Assembly (NCBI GenBank): GCA_035591015.1
Contig: JAXIUW010000007.1
Span: forward strand, 62,001 to 126,000
DNA from: Cephalothrix simula
Taxonomy: Eukaryota > Nemertea > Palaeonemertea > Archinemertea > Cephalotrichidae
Length of the DNA: 64,000 nt
Reading direction: 5' to 3'
Position 1 is the stretch's first letter, and the number at the start of each line of letters is the position of its first letter. This document shows positions 47,330 to 56,475 of the stretch, in pieces. Both the position numbers and the translations under genes were made by a program. The notes beneath the pieces were generated by a model. It ran no database searches. It was not told where the DNA came from and worked only from the letters and a program-made list of their open reading frames with translations.

Positions 47330-48520
47330 TTAACTCAGGCTTGCCCTGCGCTGTAGTTGTTGTTTGATGGCTTGCATAACTTCTAGAGGTTCAATATAGC
47401 GCAGGCACGAATAGTGAGGACAATGCTGTGGTGAGCATTTGCCGCACTGGTAATCTAACTTAGGAAAGAGAATATAGTCATCAACGTTTGGCTGGTCAGC
47501 TTGAGGCAAGGGCTTCCATTTATGAAATGGGTAGCGGAAGTTAAGCTGATTGATGCCTACATGCGGCGTCTCAACCAATGAGGCCAGATGCAGTGGTCCA
47601 GAGCTATTGCCCACAAATAGACTAGCCTTGTTAATGAGCACGCATAGCTCGGTAATGCTCATTGAAAATTCGGTACGCAGGTGCGAGTGTTGGAGCAATT
47701 CTTGGTAGGCTTCGCACACAGCTGCCTCTTCATTTTTTGTCCCAATCAGCACTACTCTGTAGCCTCCATTTAATAATTGCTTAGTTAATTCTACAAAATT
47801 TTGGATCGGCCAACTTAGACCGGTAGGGTTAGATTTGAGGGGTTGCACAGCTATATAAGCATCATCAGAGTTCAGCCAGTCTTGAATAATTGCTGGTGGA
47901 GATATGCCGTCTAGATTAATCCGTGGCTTAACATACGTACTCTTTAGGCCCAGCCATTGTAGTGTGCCCAAAACACGATCGTACTCATTCATATCAGTGG
48001 CTTTTAGATAGTGCGGATCGGGAATTTGCCAGTTCCAAGTCAGGCCGCCTAGCGCATAATAATTACCGATTATATGCGGTATTTTTGCAGCTTTAAGCAA
48101 CTTCACAATGGACCTTTGCGAGGCAAAACCTATTGTTGCATCAAAGTTATATGATTTTATTTCAGTTAAGAACGCATTGTACTTGCGGTGCCAATCAGCG
48201 AGTTTTCTAAATCTGTTTGGCTGCTTGATGATTTGTCGCGGTAACTGACCATAATACCGTAGCAAAATTTTAGGAACAATAATTATGTTATCTACGTAAT
48301 TGGTAAGATTTAGAATATCTATAGCGATATCCGAAGTTAGAATATGAACTTCTATATCGGGGCGTTGCTCTCTGAGTGAGCCCAATGCCGGCAAGGTCAG
48401 TACAATATCGCCAAGAGCATCAAAGCGTACTACTAATAATTTTTTAATGGCTGCGCTTTCAGCTTGGGTAAGTGGCTCAGGATAGAGCATTTTGTGCTTT
48501 AAGCGCTTAAGGAGACGCAT
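47330..48520 (-). CDS. GT9 (heptosyltransferase-like) glycosyltransferase 3
   Basis: This 396-residue paralogue is closest to copy 2 in its N-terminal half (KAAKIPHIIGNYYALGGLTWNWQIPDP) and to copy 4 in its 3' end. About 130 bases at the end of its coding region plus roughly 35 bases beyond the stop are nearly identical to copy 4. All GT9 motifs, including FVGNSSGPLHLASL and the Cys-rich tail CGKCSPQHCPHYSC, are intact, and no frameshift is seen. Confidence 0.85.
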   Translation of the reverse strand: MRLLKRLKHKMLYPEPLTQAESAAIKKLLVVRFDALGDIVLTLPALGSLREQRPDIEVHILTSDIAIDILNLTNYVDNIIIVPKILLRYYGQLPRQIIKQPNRFRKLADWHRKYNAFLTEIKSYNFDATIGFASQRSIVKLLKAAKIPHIIGNYYALGGLTWNWQIPDPHYLKATDMNEYDRVLGTLQWLGLKSTYVKPRINLDGISPPAIIQDWLNSDDAYIAVQPLKSNPTGLSWPIQNFVELTKQLLNGGYRVVLIGTKNEEAAVCEAYQELLQHSHLRTEFSMSITELCVLINKASLFVGNSSGPLHLASLVETPHVGINQLNFRYPFHKWKPLPQADQPNVDDYILFPKLDYQCGKCSPQHCPHYSCLRYIEPLEVMQAIKQQLQRRASLS

Positions 48521-48843
48521 AAAATTAATCTAAGGTATATTGATAGTCTCCACGTAAATCATAAAAACCACAGACTAGCTTTGGTTGGTTATCGTAGAGA
48601 CAGAGTAGGCAGATTATCAATAAGAGAGCCACGTCCAATACATATCCTTGTATGAGCTAGAACCACTCCGTGCCGATGCTACATCAATTTTAGCTGTACA
48701 TCAATATCAAGCGGATATCTGCACTAAATGTGTACAACAATGGATGATTGCAACAATTATAGATAGAGTTTTAATGATAGACAAAAGATTATTAGCCAGT
48801 ACTGCAACCCTGTAGGGTGGCTCATCCGAATAATATATAGAGA
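48521..48843. repeat. Repeated spacer 3 of the GT9 array
   Basis: This 323-base spacer is very similar to spacer 1 over most of its length: the blocks from TAATCTAAGGT to GAACCACTCCGTGCCGATGC align with few changes. It therefore records duplication of a unit made of gene plus spacer. No gene is present. Confidence 0.75.
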
Positions 48844-50046
48844 TTAACTCAGGCTTGCCCTGCGCTGTAGTTGTTGTTTGATGGCTTGCATAACTTCTAG
48901 AGGTTCAATATAGCGCAGGCACGAATAGTGAGGACAATGCCGTGGTGAGCATTTGCCGCACTGGTAATCTAACTTAGGAAAGAGAATATAGCCGTCCATA
49001 TTGGGCTGACCGGCTTGGGGCAAGGGTTTCCATTTATGGAATGGATGGCGGAAGTTAAGCTGATTAATGCCCACATGTGGCGTCTCAACCAATGAGGCCA
49101 GATGCAGTGGTCCAGAGCTATTGCCCACAAACAGATTAGCCTTATTAATGAGCACGCATAACTCAGTAATGCTCATTGAAAATTCGGTGCGTAGGTGCGA
49201 GTGGTACTGCAATTCTTGGAAGGCTTTGCGTACAACGGGTTCTTCACTTTTTGAACCAATCAGTATTACTCGCTGGCCTTCATTTAGTAGTTCTTTAGTT
49301 AAGGCTACAAAATTTTGGATTGGCCAGATTAAGCTACTAGTGCTCAATTTTAAGGGTTGAATGACTATGTAGCTATGATTGCCGCTAAGCCAATCGCCAA
49401 TTACTGACGGCGGTGCTATGCCACTCAAGTTAATGTGAGGTTTAACATAGGTGTTTTTTAGACCAAGCCACCGCAAGCTACCTAAAACACGATCATACTC
49501 ATTAAGCTGACTAAACTTTAAGTATTTGCGGTCATGAATTTGTCGGCGCCAAATTAGTCCACCTAATCCATGGTAGTGACCGAATACATGGGGTATTTGA
49601 GCATCTTTAAGTAATACGGCAATGCTGCGTTGGAGGGCAATAGCAATAGCCACATCAAAGTTATATGACTTTATTTCAGCTACAAGCTGCCGATAGTTGC
49701 GGTACCAATCAGCTAGTTTTTTTAATCTTTGCGGTTGTCTAATCAGGTGGCGTGGCAACTGCTTATGCTGACGAAGCAGCATGTTGGGTTCAAGAATTAT
49801 ATTGTCTACGTAATTGGTGAGCTCTAAAATATTGCCGATAATTGATGATGTTAACACATGCACCTCTATGTCGGGGCGCTGCTGTTTCAGCGAAGCTAGG
49901 GCTGGTAGGCTCAATATGCCATCGCCCAAAGAATCACAGCGCACGATTAATATTTTTTTAATTGCAGTGCTTTCGGCCTTGCTGAGCGGTGTTGGGTAGA
50001 CTATTGTTCCTTTGGCTAGATCACTTATAAGGCGTAGCAAGGTCAT
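48844..50046 (-). CDS. GT9 (heptosyltransferase-like) glycosyltransferase 4
   Basis: This 400-residue paralogue starts MTLLRLISDLAKGTIVYPTPLSKAESTAIKKILIVRCDSLGDGILSLPALASL. Its N-terminal half is the most diverged of copies 1-4 (AVLLKDAQIPHVFGHYHGLGGLIWRRQIHDRKYL). It has FVGNSSGPLHLASL and the common tail. It lies 41 bases downstream of copy 5 on the minus strand and heads the three-spacer part of the array. Confidence 0.85.
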   Translation of the reverse strand: MTLLRLISDLAKGTIVYPTPLSKAESTAIKKILIVRCDSLGDGILSLPALASLKQQRPDIEVHVLTSSIIGNILELTNYVDNIILEPNMLLRQHKQLPRHLIRQPQRLKKLADWYRNYRQLVAEIKSYNFDVAIAIALQRSIAVLLKDAQIPHVFGHYHGLGGLIWRRQIHDRKYLKFSQLNEYDRVLGSLRWLGLKNTYVKPHINLSGIAPPSVIGDWLSGNHSYIVIQPLKLSTSSLIWPIQNFVALTKELLNEGQRVILIGSKSEEPVVRKAFQELQYHSHLRTEFSMSITELCVLINKANLFVGNSSGPLHLASLVETPHVGINQLNFRHPFHKWKPLPQAGQPNMDGYILFPKLDYQCGKCSPRHCPHYSCLRYIEPLEVMQAIKQQLQRRASLS

Positions 50047-50087
50047 CTATTTTTTGAGGGTAGAAGGAACTATAAGTAGTTTGCTAA

Positions 50088-51155
50088 CTAAACACCCGTT
50101 TGAGGGGTAATCTGATTCCACACCGATACTACATCAATCTTGTTCATACACGAATAGTAAGAACACTTCTCTCTGTGGCAAGTTTGGCAATCAACGGGAA
50201 CATCGGGTGCCAGCAGACTGCCATTACTAAAGGGAGGCAGGGTTTGCCAGCGTTGTATTGATGCTGATCGACAGCGTGGAAATAATCCAATATGACGCTT
50301 TCCCAGCAGTGCCGCGAGATGCAAGGGACCAGAGCTATTGCCAATCATCAATATGCAGTTTTTAATCAGGGTGGCTAACAACGACCAATCACTATTGATG
50401 AATAGCTTAACTTTATCATTTTGTTCACTAAAACTATCTTTCAAAATAGAGTGGTCGCTATCACTACCAATTACAGCTACACGCCAGCCCTTGGCGAGGC
50501 ATTTTTGGCTTAACTCAACAAAGTTTTCTATAGGCCAGCTTAAACCAACATCATTGGCTTTATAGGGGTGGATAACAACATAGGGTTGACTAATCCAAGG
50601 CTGTAGAATGGCCGGCGTGTCAGAGAGTTTAACTTCGGGAGCAGTGTATTCATTCTGAAGACCTATTAAGGGTAGAAATGATAGTCCACGCTGATACTCG
50701 CTTAGTCCGCTACGCTTGCCCAAAGATAAATTATGCTGGTTAAAACGCCACGAATGCCAGCGCCGAATTGTTCCGATGCGCCAAGGAATTGACGCTAACT
50801 GAATTATTTTGGCAGTACCGCCTTCTGAATAGGGAAAAATAGCTACATCAAAGTTTTTACTTTTGATTTCCTCAAGTAGTGCTTGATACTTTTCATCACG
50901 ATTGGCAAATGCTAGCCGGCGATGACGCTTAAGAAGCACTCCCGTGTCTGCAATAGCACCGTCAATAAAGGGTAATAGAGCAGTAAGTCCACTCAAGTTT
51001 TGATTGATTAATACCCATATTTGGGCATCAGGCCGTTGCTTTTTGATTGCGGCTAAAAGTGGTGTGCTGAGTACAAAGTCGCCTAGTCCGTCATTTCTAA
51101 CAACCAGTATGCGAGCCTTGCTTTTAAGCTCGCGAGCGTTCAACAAGCCATGCAT
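50088..51155 (-). CDS. GT9 (heptosyltransferase-like) glycosyltransferase 5
   Basis: This is the most diverged paralogue. The Rossmann start ARILVVRNDGLGDFVLSTPLLAAI, the loop MIGNSSGPLHLAALLGKRHIG and a Cys cluster (CQTCHREKCSYYSC) ending in MNKIDVVSVW are present. I chose the ATG at 51155 (355 residues, 32-base overlap with the hydrolase gene) over a longer frame opening with TTG at 51236, which would overlap by 113 bases with no ribosome site. The end of this gene resembles short remnants in the spacers of the array, so it may be the ancestral member. Confidence 0.82.
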   Translation of the reverse strand: MHGLLNARELKSKARILVVRNDGLGDFVLSTPLLAAIKKQRPDAQIWVLINQNLSGLTALLPFIDGAIADTGVLLKRHRRLAFANRDEKYQALLEEIKSKNFDVAIFPYSEGGTAKIIQLASIPWRIGTIRRWHSWRFNQHNLSLGKRSGLSEYQRGLSFLPLIGLQNEYTAPEVKLSDTPAILQPWISQPYVVIHPYKANDVGLSWPIENFVELSQKCLAKGWRVAVIGSDSDHSILKDSFSEQNDKVKLFINSDWSLLATLIKNCILMIGNSSGPLHLAALLGKRHIGLFPRCRSASIQRWQTLPPFSNGSLLAPDVPVDCQTCHREKCSYYSCMNKIDVVSVWNQITPQTGV

Positions 51156-52005
51156 AACTTTGCTCAAGAATAGCCTCCCAGTTTTTAGATTGGAATAATT
51201 CGTGCGCAGCCTGAGGAAAAATGATTTTATCGCCAAGGCTTTTATTTAGTTCATTGTACCATGCCGAGGTGTGTTCATCATTTACGATATGGTCAGGCTG
51301 AGTGAGCAATAATAATACAGGCAATTTAGGCACAAATGATTGGCGTATATGGCGTGCGGTCTTAATTAATTCGCTAAAAAACTTAAAGCCAATGCGCCGA
51401 AATCGCAGTTTATCTTGGCGGTAGGTGGCATAAATTGAGGCATCATCGCTAAGGTCTTTAACACTCATGCGTAATGGTGCCGAAGCCTTGGGCAGTACCC
51501 AGCCAACTATGCAAGACAGCCAATAAATAGGATGCTCTAAAGCCCAGCTTAGTCCCAAAAACGGATTGCACAAAACAACCGCCTTAAGCTGCTTGTGGGT
51601 GGTGTAACGCCGAAGCCAATCTAAAGTTACCAAGCCGCCATTGCTGTGGCCAATTACAACTAAGTTACTGTCTTTGGTGAGCCGTGGCGAGATTACAGAG
51701 TTTACTAAGTCAGCCACACTTTGGCTAAGTACGCCGTAATCTTTGACCATTGCGGGCTGGCCGGCAGATTGCCCATGATGCGGTAAATCTAGCATATATA
51801 CTGATGCACCACGGGCATGTAGCCATTCTATAACGTGCGCATAGCATCCCCGATGCTCGCCGAAGCCATGTACTAGCATAACGTGCATGTTCGGGTCAGA
51901 ACCTTCATAAAGATTATAAGCTACTTTAAGAGCTCCACCGGTAGAATAACTGGTGGTTAGCCAACCGCTGGGCTTGGGTGGTGAATGAGAGCCGGGCTTG
52001 GTCAT
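51124..52005 (-). CDS. Alpha/beta hydrolase, monoacylglycerol lipase-like
   Basis: The 293-residue protein has the hydrolase_4 layout: oxyanion-hole segment LVHGFGEHRG (44-53), nucleophile elbow VIGHSNGG (Ser121), acid in LLTQPDHIVND and the catalytic His in AAHELFQSK near the C terminus. There is no signal peptide. Similar enzymes act on lysophospholipids or monoglycerides. It is encoded upstream of the GT9 array, overlapping copy 5, so it may act in envelope lipid or glycan metabolism. The substrate is unknown. Confidence 0.88.
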   Translation of the reverse strand: MTKPGSHSPPKPSGWLTTSYSTGGALKVAYNLYEGSDPNMHVMLVHGFGEHRGCYAHVIEWLHARGASVYMLDLPHHGQSAGQPAMVKDYGVLSQSVADLVNSVISPRLTKDSNLVVIGHSNGGLVTLDWLRRYTTHKQLKAVVLCNPFLGLSWALEHPIYWLSCIVGWVLPKASAPLRMSVKDLSDDASIYATYRQDKLRFRRIGFKFFSELIKTARHIRQSFVPKLPVLLLLTQPDHIVNDEHTSAWYNELNKSLGDKIIFPQAAHELFQSKNWEAILEQSYAWLVERSRA

Positions 52006-52025
52006 GCGCTTATAGATGCTTAGGG

Positions 52026-52340
52026 TTAAGAACCTTCAGCATGGTTGAGGATAATATCTTCGTACAAAATACTGGTTGGCATAGAGACACTTAGGGCGGG
52101 GTCTTGTTCAGAGCGCACCTCTAACTGTAAAGACAGGCTTTTATCGTGCAGAAAAATGCTTAGCTGCACTTGTTCATGGCCGCTGGCTAGCTGGACATTC
52201 TCAATATGAGTGCCGCAGGCGTCTATTAATTGAACATCAGTAACTCGGCTCCGCACGGTTAGTCTTGCGTTGCGGTGTGAAATAATAATATTCTTCCCCA
52301 CTGAAGACTTCATCCAGTTCAGTATTGTATTCTTGTCCAT
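52026..52340 (-). CDS. Small hypothetical protein, 104 residues
   Basis: I do not recognise this protein. It is predicted to be a beta-rich domain with many Val/Ser/Leu strands (NIIISHRNARLTVRSRVTDVQLID, HVEQ-like VQLSIFLHDKSLSLQLEVRSEQD). It has no signal peptide or membrane segment. It is the first gene of the hydrolase/GT9 gene row, ending 20 bases before the hydrolase start. The adjacent divergent lipoprotein gene starts 53 bases from its own start. Confidence 0.6.
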   Translation of the reverse strand: MDKNTILNWMKSSVGKNIIISHRNARLTVRSRVTDVQLIDACGTHIENVQLASGHEQVQLSIFLHDKSLSLQLEVRSEQDPALSVSMPTSILYEDIILNHAEGS

Positions 52341-52392
52341 AATCGCACTAGCCTGTATTAGTTACTACAACATTATAACCGAAGTAGCCTTA

Positions 52393-53568
52393 ATGTTAAG
52401 TTTTAGCCGTGTTAAAAATAACTTCTTAGAGCTAGTTTTCTTAGCTAGCGTTGCTCTAGCGGGTTGTGCCGAAGCGATAATAGAGCCGCAGTATTCAAAC
52501 TTACCCAAGGGTAACTATTTGTATTGCATAGCAAATGGCGGCAATAATGCCTCTACAATGGTGGTTTATGATGTTGACAATGAACAACTAACCACAGCCA
52601 GAGCCACGCTAGATTTAGATAGTGCGGGGCCATGGTTTGCTAACCAAACGGGCTACTATCTAGCTAGAGTGCACTACTCTGGCAAGGGAAAAAATCTTTT
52701 GGTGGCCTTTGATCCCGTAACTCTTAGAGAGAAAAAGCGACTACAATACCGGGCTAACTCTAATCCGACACAATTTATCTATGTTGCGGATAAAAATACG
52801 GCCACTAAGCATTATGCCTATGTAGGCTTGGCCGGTGCCTTTAATGATAGTTATAGAACTATTGGCATCAGCGAAGTCAACTTAATTACTCTAAAAGAAG
52901 AGCAATACCTTGACCTGCGAAAGGCACCTAATGCAAAGCATGATTTAACTGATTTAGTGCAACTAACCTACCATGCAGACTGCAATGGTAGTGGTACACC
53001 CTGCATTTATGCCCTATTTAGCAACTATAATGTATCAGGTAATCGTCCGGGCAAGCTGGTTGTGCTGACTTGGAATGCCTTAGATGCGCTAGAAGTTAAG
53101 GCTGTGCATCAACTGCCCACCGATAATGCGCAGCAAATGCTGATTGGTAGCGATAAAATCTATGTAATCAATAATGGTGGTTATAAGAGTTGGGGCGGGA
53201 GTGATGGCAGTTTAACGGAATATAACCGAATTGCTCTTTACTCAGCATCGCCACTTGCTGCTCAAGATCAAAAAGATTACACCATTAGTGGTGATCCTAA
53301 TGGCATCTATCTTTCGCCTACGGGTGATCAACTGTGGATAACTTCTTTCGCTCAAGCGGTCAGAACCTTTGCTTTAAGTTCAGCTACAATCACCCAAACT
53401 GATTTGAATGCTGAAAATTTTTTCAGTGCCAATAGCCTGGTATTTGCTGCGATTAGCGGCGTGCAGCCTAGCCTGGCGCAGATTAATGCCAATAGCTTAG
53501 GCGTAGATAAATCTATTCCGCTCAATGCTGGTTCAGGCCCGTTAACCTGTGAGGCGCATAGCCTGTAA
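52393..53568 (+). CDS. Lipoprotein with beta-propeller-like repeats
   Basis: From ATG 52393 the leader MLSFSRVKNNFLELVFLASVALAGC has a lipobox with Cys25. A longer frame from 52270 would run through the divergent neighbour. The 391-residue product is rich in beta strands with recurring segments such as GNYLYCIANGGNNASTMVVYDVDNEQL, KLVVLTWNALDALEVKAVHQLPTD and GDPNGIYLSPTGDQLWITSFAQAVRTFAL. These read like blades of a WD40/YVTN-type propeller. The function is unknown. Four cysteines in the mature protein may form disulfides. metG follows by 74 bases. Confidence 0.7.
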   Translation: MLSFSRVKNNFLELVFLASVALAGCAEAIIEPQYSNLPKGNYLYCIANGGNNASTMVVYDVDNEQLTTARATLDLDSAGPWFANQTGYYLARVHYSGKGKNLLVAFDPVTLREKKRLQYRANSNPTQFIYVADKNTATKHYAYVGLAGAFNDSYRTIGISEVNLITLKEEQYLDLRKAPNAKHDLTDLVQLTYHADCNGSGTPCIYALFSNYNVSGNRPGKLVVLTWNALDALEVKAVHQLPTDNAQQMLIGSDKIYVINNGGYKSWGGSDGSLTEYNRIALYSASPLAAQDQKDYTISGDPNGIYLSPTGDQLWITSFAQAVRTFALSSATITQTDLNAENFFSANSLVFAAISGVQPSLAQINANSLGVDKSIPLNAGSGPLTCEAHSL

Positions 53569-53642
53569 CACTGCTAGCAACTTAAAGTGATAAGCTGTAT
53601 AGTCCACTTTGAGGTAAGTAAACTATTTTTTGAAAGTTAGCA

Positions 53643-55418
53643 ATGGCTAAAATTTTAATAGCAGTGGCTTGGCCATATGCCAATGGTCCGCGCCATATTG
53701 GTCATGTGGCCGGTTTTGGTGTTCCCAGTGATATTTTTGCTCGCTATCAGCGCTTAATTGGTAATGAAGTGTTGATGGTCAGCGGCACCGATGAGCACGG
53801 AACTCCCATCACCGTACAGGCCGAGGCTGAGGGCATTGAACCCCAAGAGCTGGTTGACCGCTATAATCATATGATAGTTGAAGATTTGGTCAATCTTGGC
53901 CTAAGTTATGACCTATTTACACGCACGACCACCGTTAATCATCGGCAAATCACACAGGATATTTTCACAACACTGTGGAAGAAGAGCAAGATAACACAAA
54001 AAACCTCTTTAGGTGCCTTTTCAAGAGTTAATGACCGAACCCTGCCCGACCGCTATATAGAAGGAACATGTCCGCATTGTGGTGATAGCGGAGCTAGGGG
54101 CGATCAGTGTGATAGTTGCGGCAAGCAAATTGACCCGCATGAGCTGATTAACCCCGTTTCAAGGGTTGATGGTCAGCCGCCAGTCTTTAAGGATACCGAG
54201 CATTTTTTTCTTAGATTAGATAAGTTCAAAGACCAATTAGCTGGCTGGCTAGCAACCAAAGAAGATTTTTGGAGGCCTAGCGTAATAAGGTTTTCTATTA
54301 ATCTGCTCAAAGATTTGCACGAACGCGCCATAACCCGTGATATGGAATGGGGCGTTCCTGTCCCAGCTTCTGCAGAGTATTCAGAAACAGAAATGAAGCG
54401 CATTTATGTATGGTTTGATGCGGTAATTGGCTACCTATCAGCTACGGTAGAATGGGCAGAGGCTAGCGGAGGCGACTGGCGAGAATGGTGGCAAGATGAA
54501 GCCGTTGAGCATTACTATTTTATGGGCAAAGATAACATTCTGTTTCATTCCATTATTTGGCCAAGCATTCTGATGGGCTATGGTAATGGTCGTGATGGCA
54601 AGGGTTTAGCTCAGGGCAAGGGCGGCAATCTTTGTTTGCCATATAAGATAGTCGCCAGCGAATTTTTAACTATGGAAGGCAAAAAATTTAGCAGCAGCAG
54701 GGGCGTAGCTATTTATGTGCGTGATTTTTTGAAGCGTTATCATCCTGATGCACTGCGTTATTACCTAACCATTGCTGGGCCTGAAACTCAAGATACAGAT
54801 TTTACTTGGGCAGAATTTCTGCGGCGCAACAATGAAGAACTAGTGGCGACTTGGGGTAATCTTGTTAATCGGGCATTAAAGTTTGCTTATAAACAATTTC
54901 AGGCGGTGCCTGAACCGGGGCAGTTTGAACAAAGCGATCAAGACCTGCTGAACACGATTGAAGCTGGCTTTGCTACTGTGGGCAATTTATATGCTAAAAC
55001 TCAGTTTAAGGCGGCTTTGCAGACTATAATGGAGCTAGTTGCTGGCGTAAACCGCTATACCAATGATCAAGCACCATGGCAAACCATAAAATCAGATCGT
55101 GAGCGGACTAAAACGATTGTGTTTACAATTTTAAGAGCCATCGATTCACTAAAGGTGATGCTAGCACCGATATTGCCCTTTTCTTCGGAACAGCTGCATA
55201 AAATTTTGGGCTATAGCCAGCCACTAAGCAGTTATCCTCAAGCGGAACAAAGTCAGCATGGGCATTTGATTATCAGAAGCCATCATGAAGGCACACAGTC
55301 TTACTGGAAGCCCAGCCAGCTTAAACCCAATATTCCGTTGACTGAACCACAAGCATTGTTCCCTAAGTTAGAACAGCAGATGGTTGAAGAAGAACTACAG
55401 CGGATGGAGCAGTCATAA
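53643..55418 (+). CDS. metG: Methionyl-tRNA synthetase MetG
   Basis: MetRS is a class I synthetase that charges tRNA-Met. The HIGH motif is at residues 18-21 (GPRHIGH), the zinc knuckle is [18 protein letters not shown] near residues 143-160, and the KMSKS equivalent is KFSSSRG near 346. [19 protein letters not shown] and TDEHGTPI are further family motifs. The 591 residues end soon after the anticodon-binding helices, without the C-terminal tRNA-binding (EMAP-like) domain found in some bacteria. The N terminus [15 protein letters not shown] fits the family. Confidence 0.97.
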   Translation: MAKILIAVAWPYANGPRHIGHVAGFGVPSDIFARYQRLIGNEVLMVSGTDEHGTPITVQAEAEGIEPQELVDRYNHMIVEDLVNLGLSYDLFTRTTTVNHRQITQDIFTTLWKKSKITQKTSLGAFSRVNDRTLPDRYIEGTCPHCGDSGARGDQCDSCGKQIDPHELINPVSRVDGQPPVFKDTEHFFLRLDKFKDQLAGWLATKEDFWRPSVIRFSINLLKDLHERAITRDMEWGVPVPASAEYSETEMKRIYVWFDAVIGYLSATVEWAEASGGDWREWWQDEAVEHYYFMGKDNILFHSIIWPSILMGYGNGRDGKGLAQGKGGNLCLPYKIVASEFLTMEGKKFSSSRGVAIYVRDFLKRYHPDALRYYLTIAGPETQDTDFTWAEFLRRNNEELVATWGNLVNRALKFAYKQFQAVPEPGQFEQSDQDLLNTIEAGFATVGNLYAKTQFKAALQTIMELVAGVNRYTNDQAPWQTIKSDRERTKTIVFTILRAIDSLKVMLAPILPFSSEQLHKILGYSQPLSSYPQAEQSQHGHLIIRSHHEGTQSYWKPSQLKPNIPLTEPQALFPKLEQQMVEEELQRMEQS

Positions 55419-55481
55419 ACCCTTGCCCATTTAGACCAAGCAAGGCTTATTTAGAGGTTTAGGTAGTTAAGGGTTGCAACT

Positions 55482-55610
55482 AGCAAGATGATAGAGAATC
55501 ATCTTGCTGGGGTGGAACCCCTAACGCCGGTTACTTTAGTATATAACCTTGCTTACTTACATGGGTGCAAGGCAATTCTCTATTGCCTTGCCGGGGCAAG
55601 CCCCCGTATC
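55482..55610. repeat. Second site of the palindromic elements
   Basis: The hairpin with arms AGCAAGATGAT and loop AGAGA recurs at 55482-55508, identical to the one at 16423. It is followed by GGGGTGGAACCCC, a unit of the 84-bp type and the hairpin with arms GCAAGGCAAT and loop TCTCT at 55567-55591. It lies between the convergent metG and M14 peptidase genes, where a bidirectional terminator would be useful. Confidence 0.85.
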
Positions 55611-55632
55611 AGTAGGTTGTGAGTAATGATGA

Positions 55633-56358
55633 TCAGGCGGAGGCAGCTACTATATTAGCTAGTAGATTAGTTAGCGGTTGGCGCAGGTCTTCAATTTCTT
55701 GATGAGGCATACCACGGCGCAGCTCGTAGGTGAAGCTGCGGAGGTTATTTTCTTTGCTGAATGAACCCAAACTGCCCGGGGTTGGGTAGCCAATGTCATC
55801 AGTATATAAAATGCCAGTTTTGGCGCAAAAATCAGCACATAAAGCATCTAAATTGTTGGCAAAGGTCGCCCGCTTTGTTTCTAACAGGGCATGCTTGTAG
55901 CTATGAATAGAAAAGATGGTCTTAATTGAATACCGCTCAAGCACTGTTAGCAAGGCTTTATTTTCAGGCTCTGATGCAGGGCTGCTGCCCGGCGGATAGC
56001 GGGTTATGGTTGATTGAGGTGACCAATCAGCTGTGGGCAAATTGCGGTTAAGGTCTACGTTATTGGCATTCCAGCGTTGGCGCAACAAGGCACCATCTAG
56101 GTTAAGGCAAGGCACAACCCATAACTGGGGATGCGCACCAATCATGCGTGTAGCTAAAAAAACACCCTCGGATTCATCACCATGCACCCCACCCAGCACA
56201 AGGCAGCGTGGTTCGGTATTTGATTTATAAAGCAGTATATTATTGCCCAGCACGCTGTTGCCAATAATTTCTGTGGTGGTGGATACAGTCGGTTGTTCTT
56301 TATTCCATGATGGCGGATCAAGTAATAGGGGCATTGCCGGATAAGGACTAATATTCAT
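55633..56358 (-). CDS. M14-family zinc peptidase, MpaA-like
   Basis: The 241-residue protein shows the carboxypeptidase-A fold motifs. Zinc ligands are His59/Glu62 (GGVHGDES) and His152 (FSIHSY). Substrate-binding residues are in NLDGALLRQRWNANNVDLNRN, and the catalytic Glu212 is in FTYELRRG. With no signal peptide it is probably cytoplasmic, as for the murein tripeptide amidase MpaA, which recycles L-Ala-D-Glu-mDap. A relation to succinylglutamate desuccinylases is also possible. It is convergent with metG across the palindromic elements. Confidence 0.82.
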   Translation of the reverse strand: MNISPYPAMPLLLDPPSWNKEQPTVSTTTEIIGNSVLGNNILLYKSNTEPRCLVLGGVHGDESEGVFLATRMIGAHPQLWVVPCLNLDGALLRQRWNANNVDLNRNLPTADWSPQSTITRYPPGSSPASEPENKALLTVLERYSIKTIFSIHSYKHALLETKRATFANNLDALCADFCAKTGILYTDDIGYPTPGSLGSFSKENNLRSFTYELRRGMPHQEIEDLRQPLTNLLANIVAASA

Positions 56359-56475
56359 GCGGATAGTGTGATTATATTTATATATAAGCGTCTTTTTCGT
56401 GCTAGTCTGAATTGCTTGCAGTCATTTAACCAGTATAATCGGCATTGATGCTGCTTTCAATGAAGATAAGCACCC

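Noticed and set aside
50088-51236. The longer version of GT9 copy 5 starting at the TTG at 51236
   Set aside because: It would overlap the hydrolase gene by 113 bases without a ribosome site. The ATG at 51155 covers the whole conserved domain.
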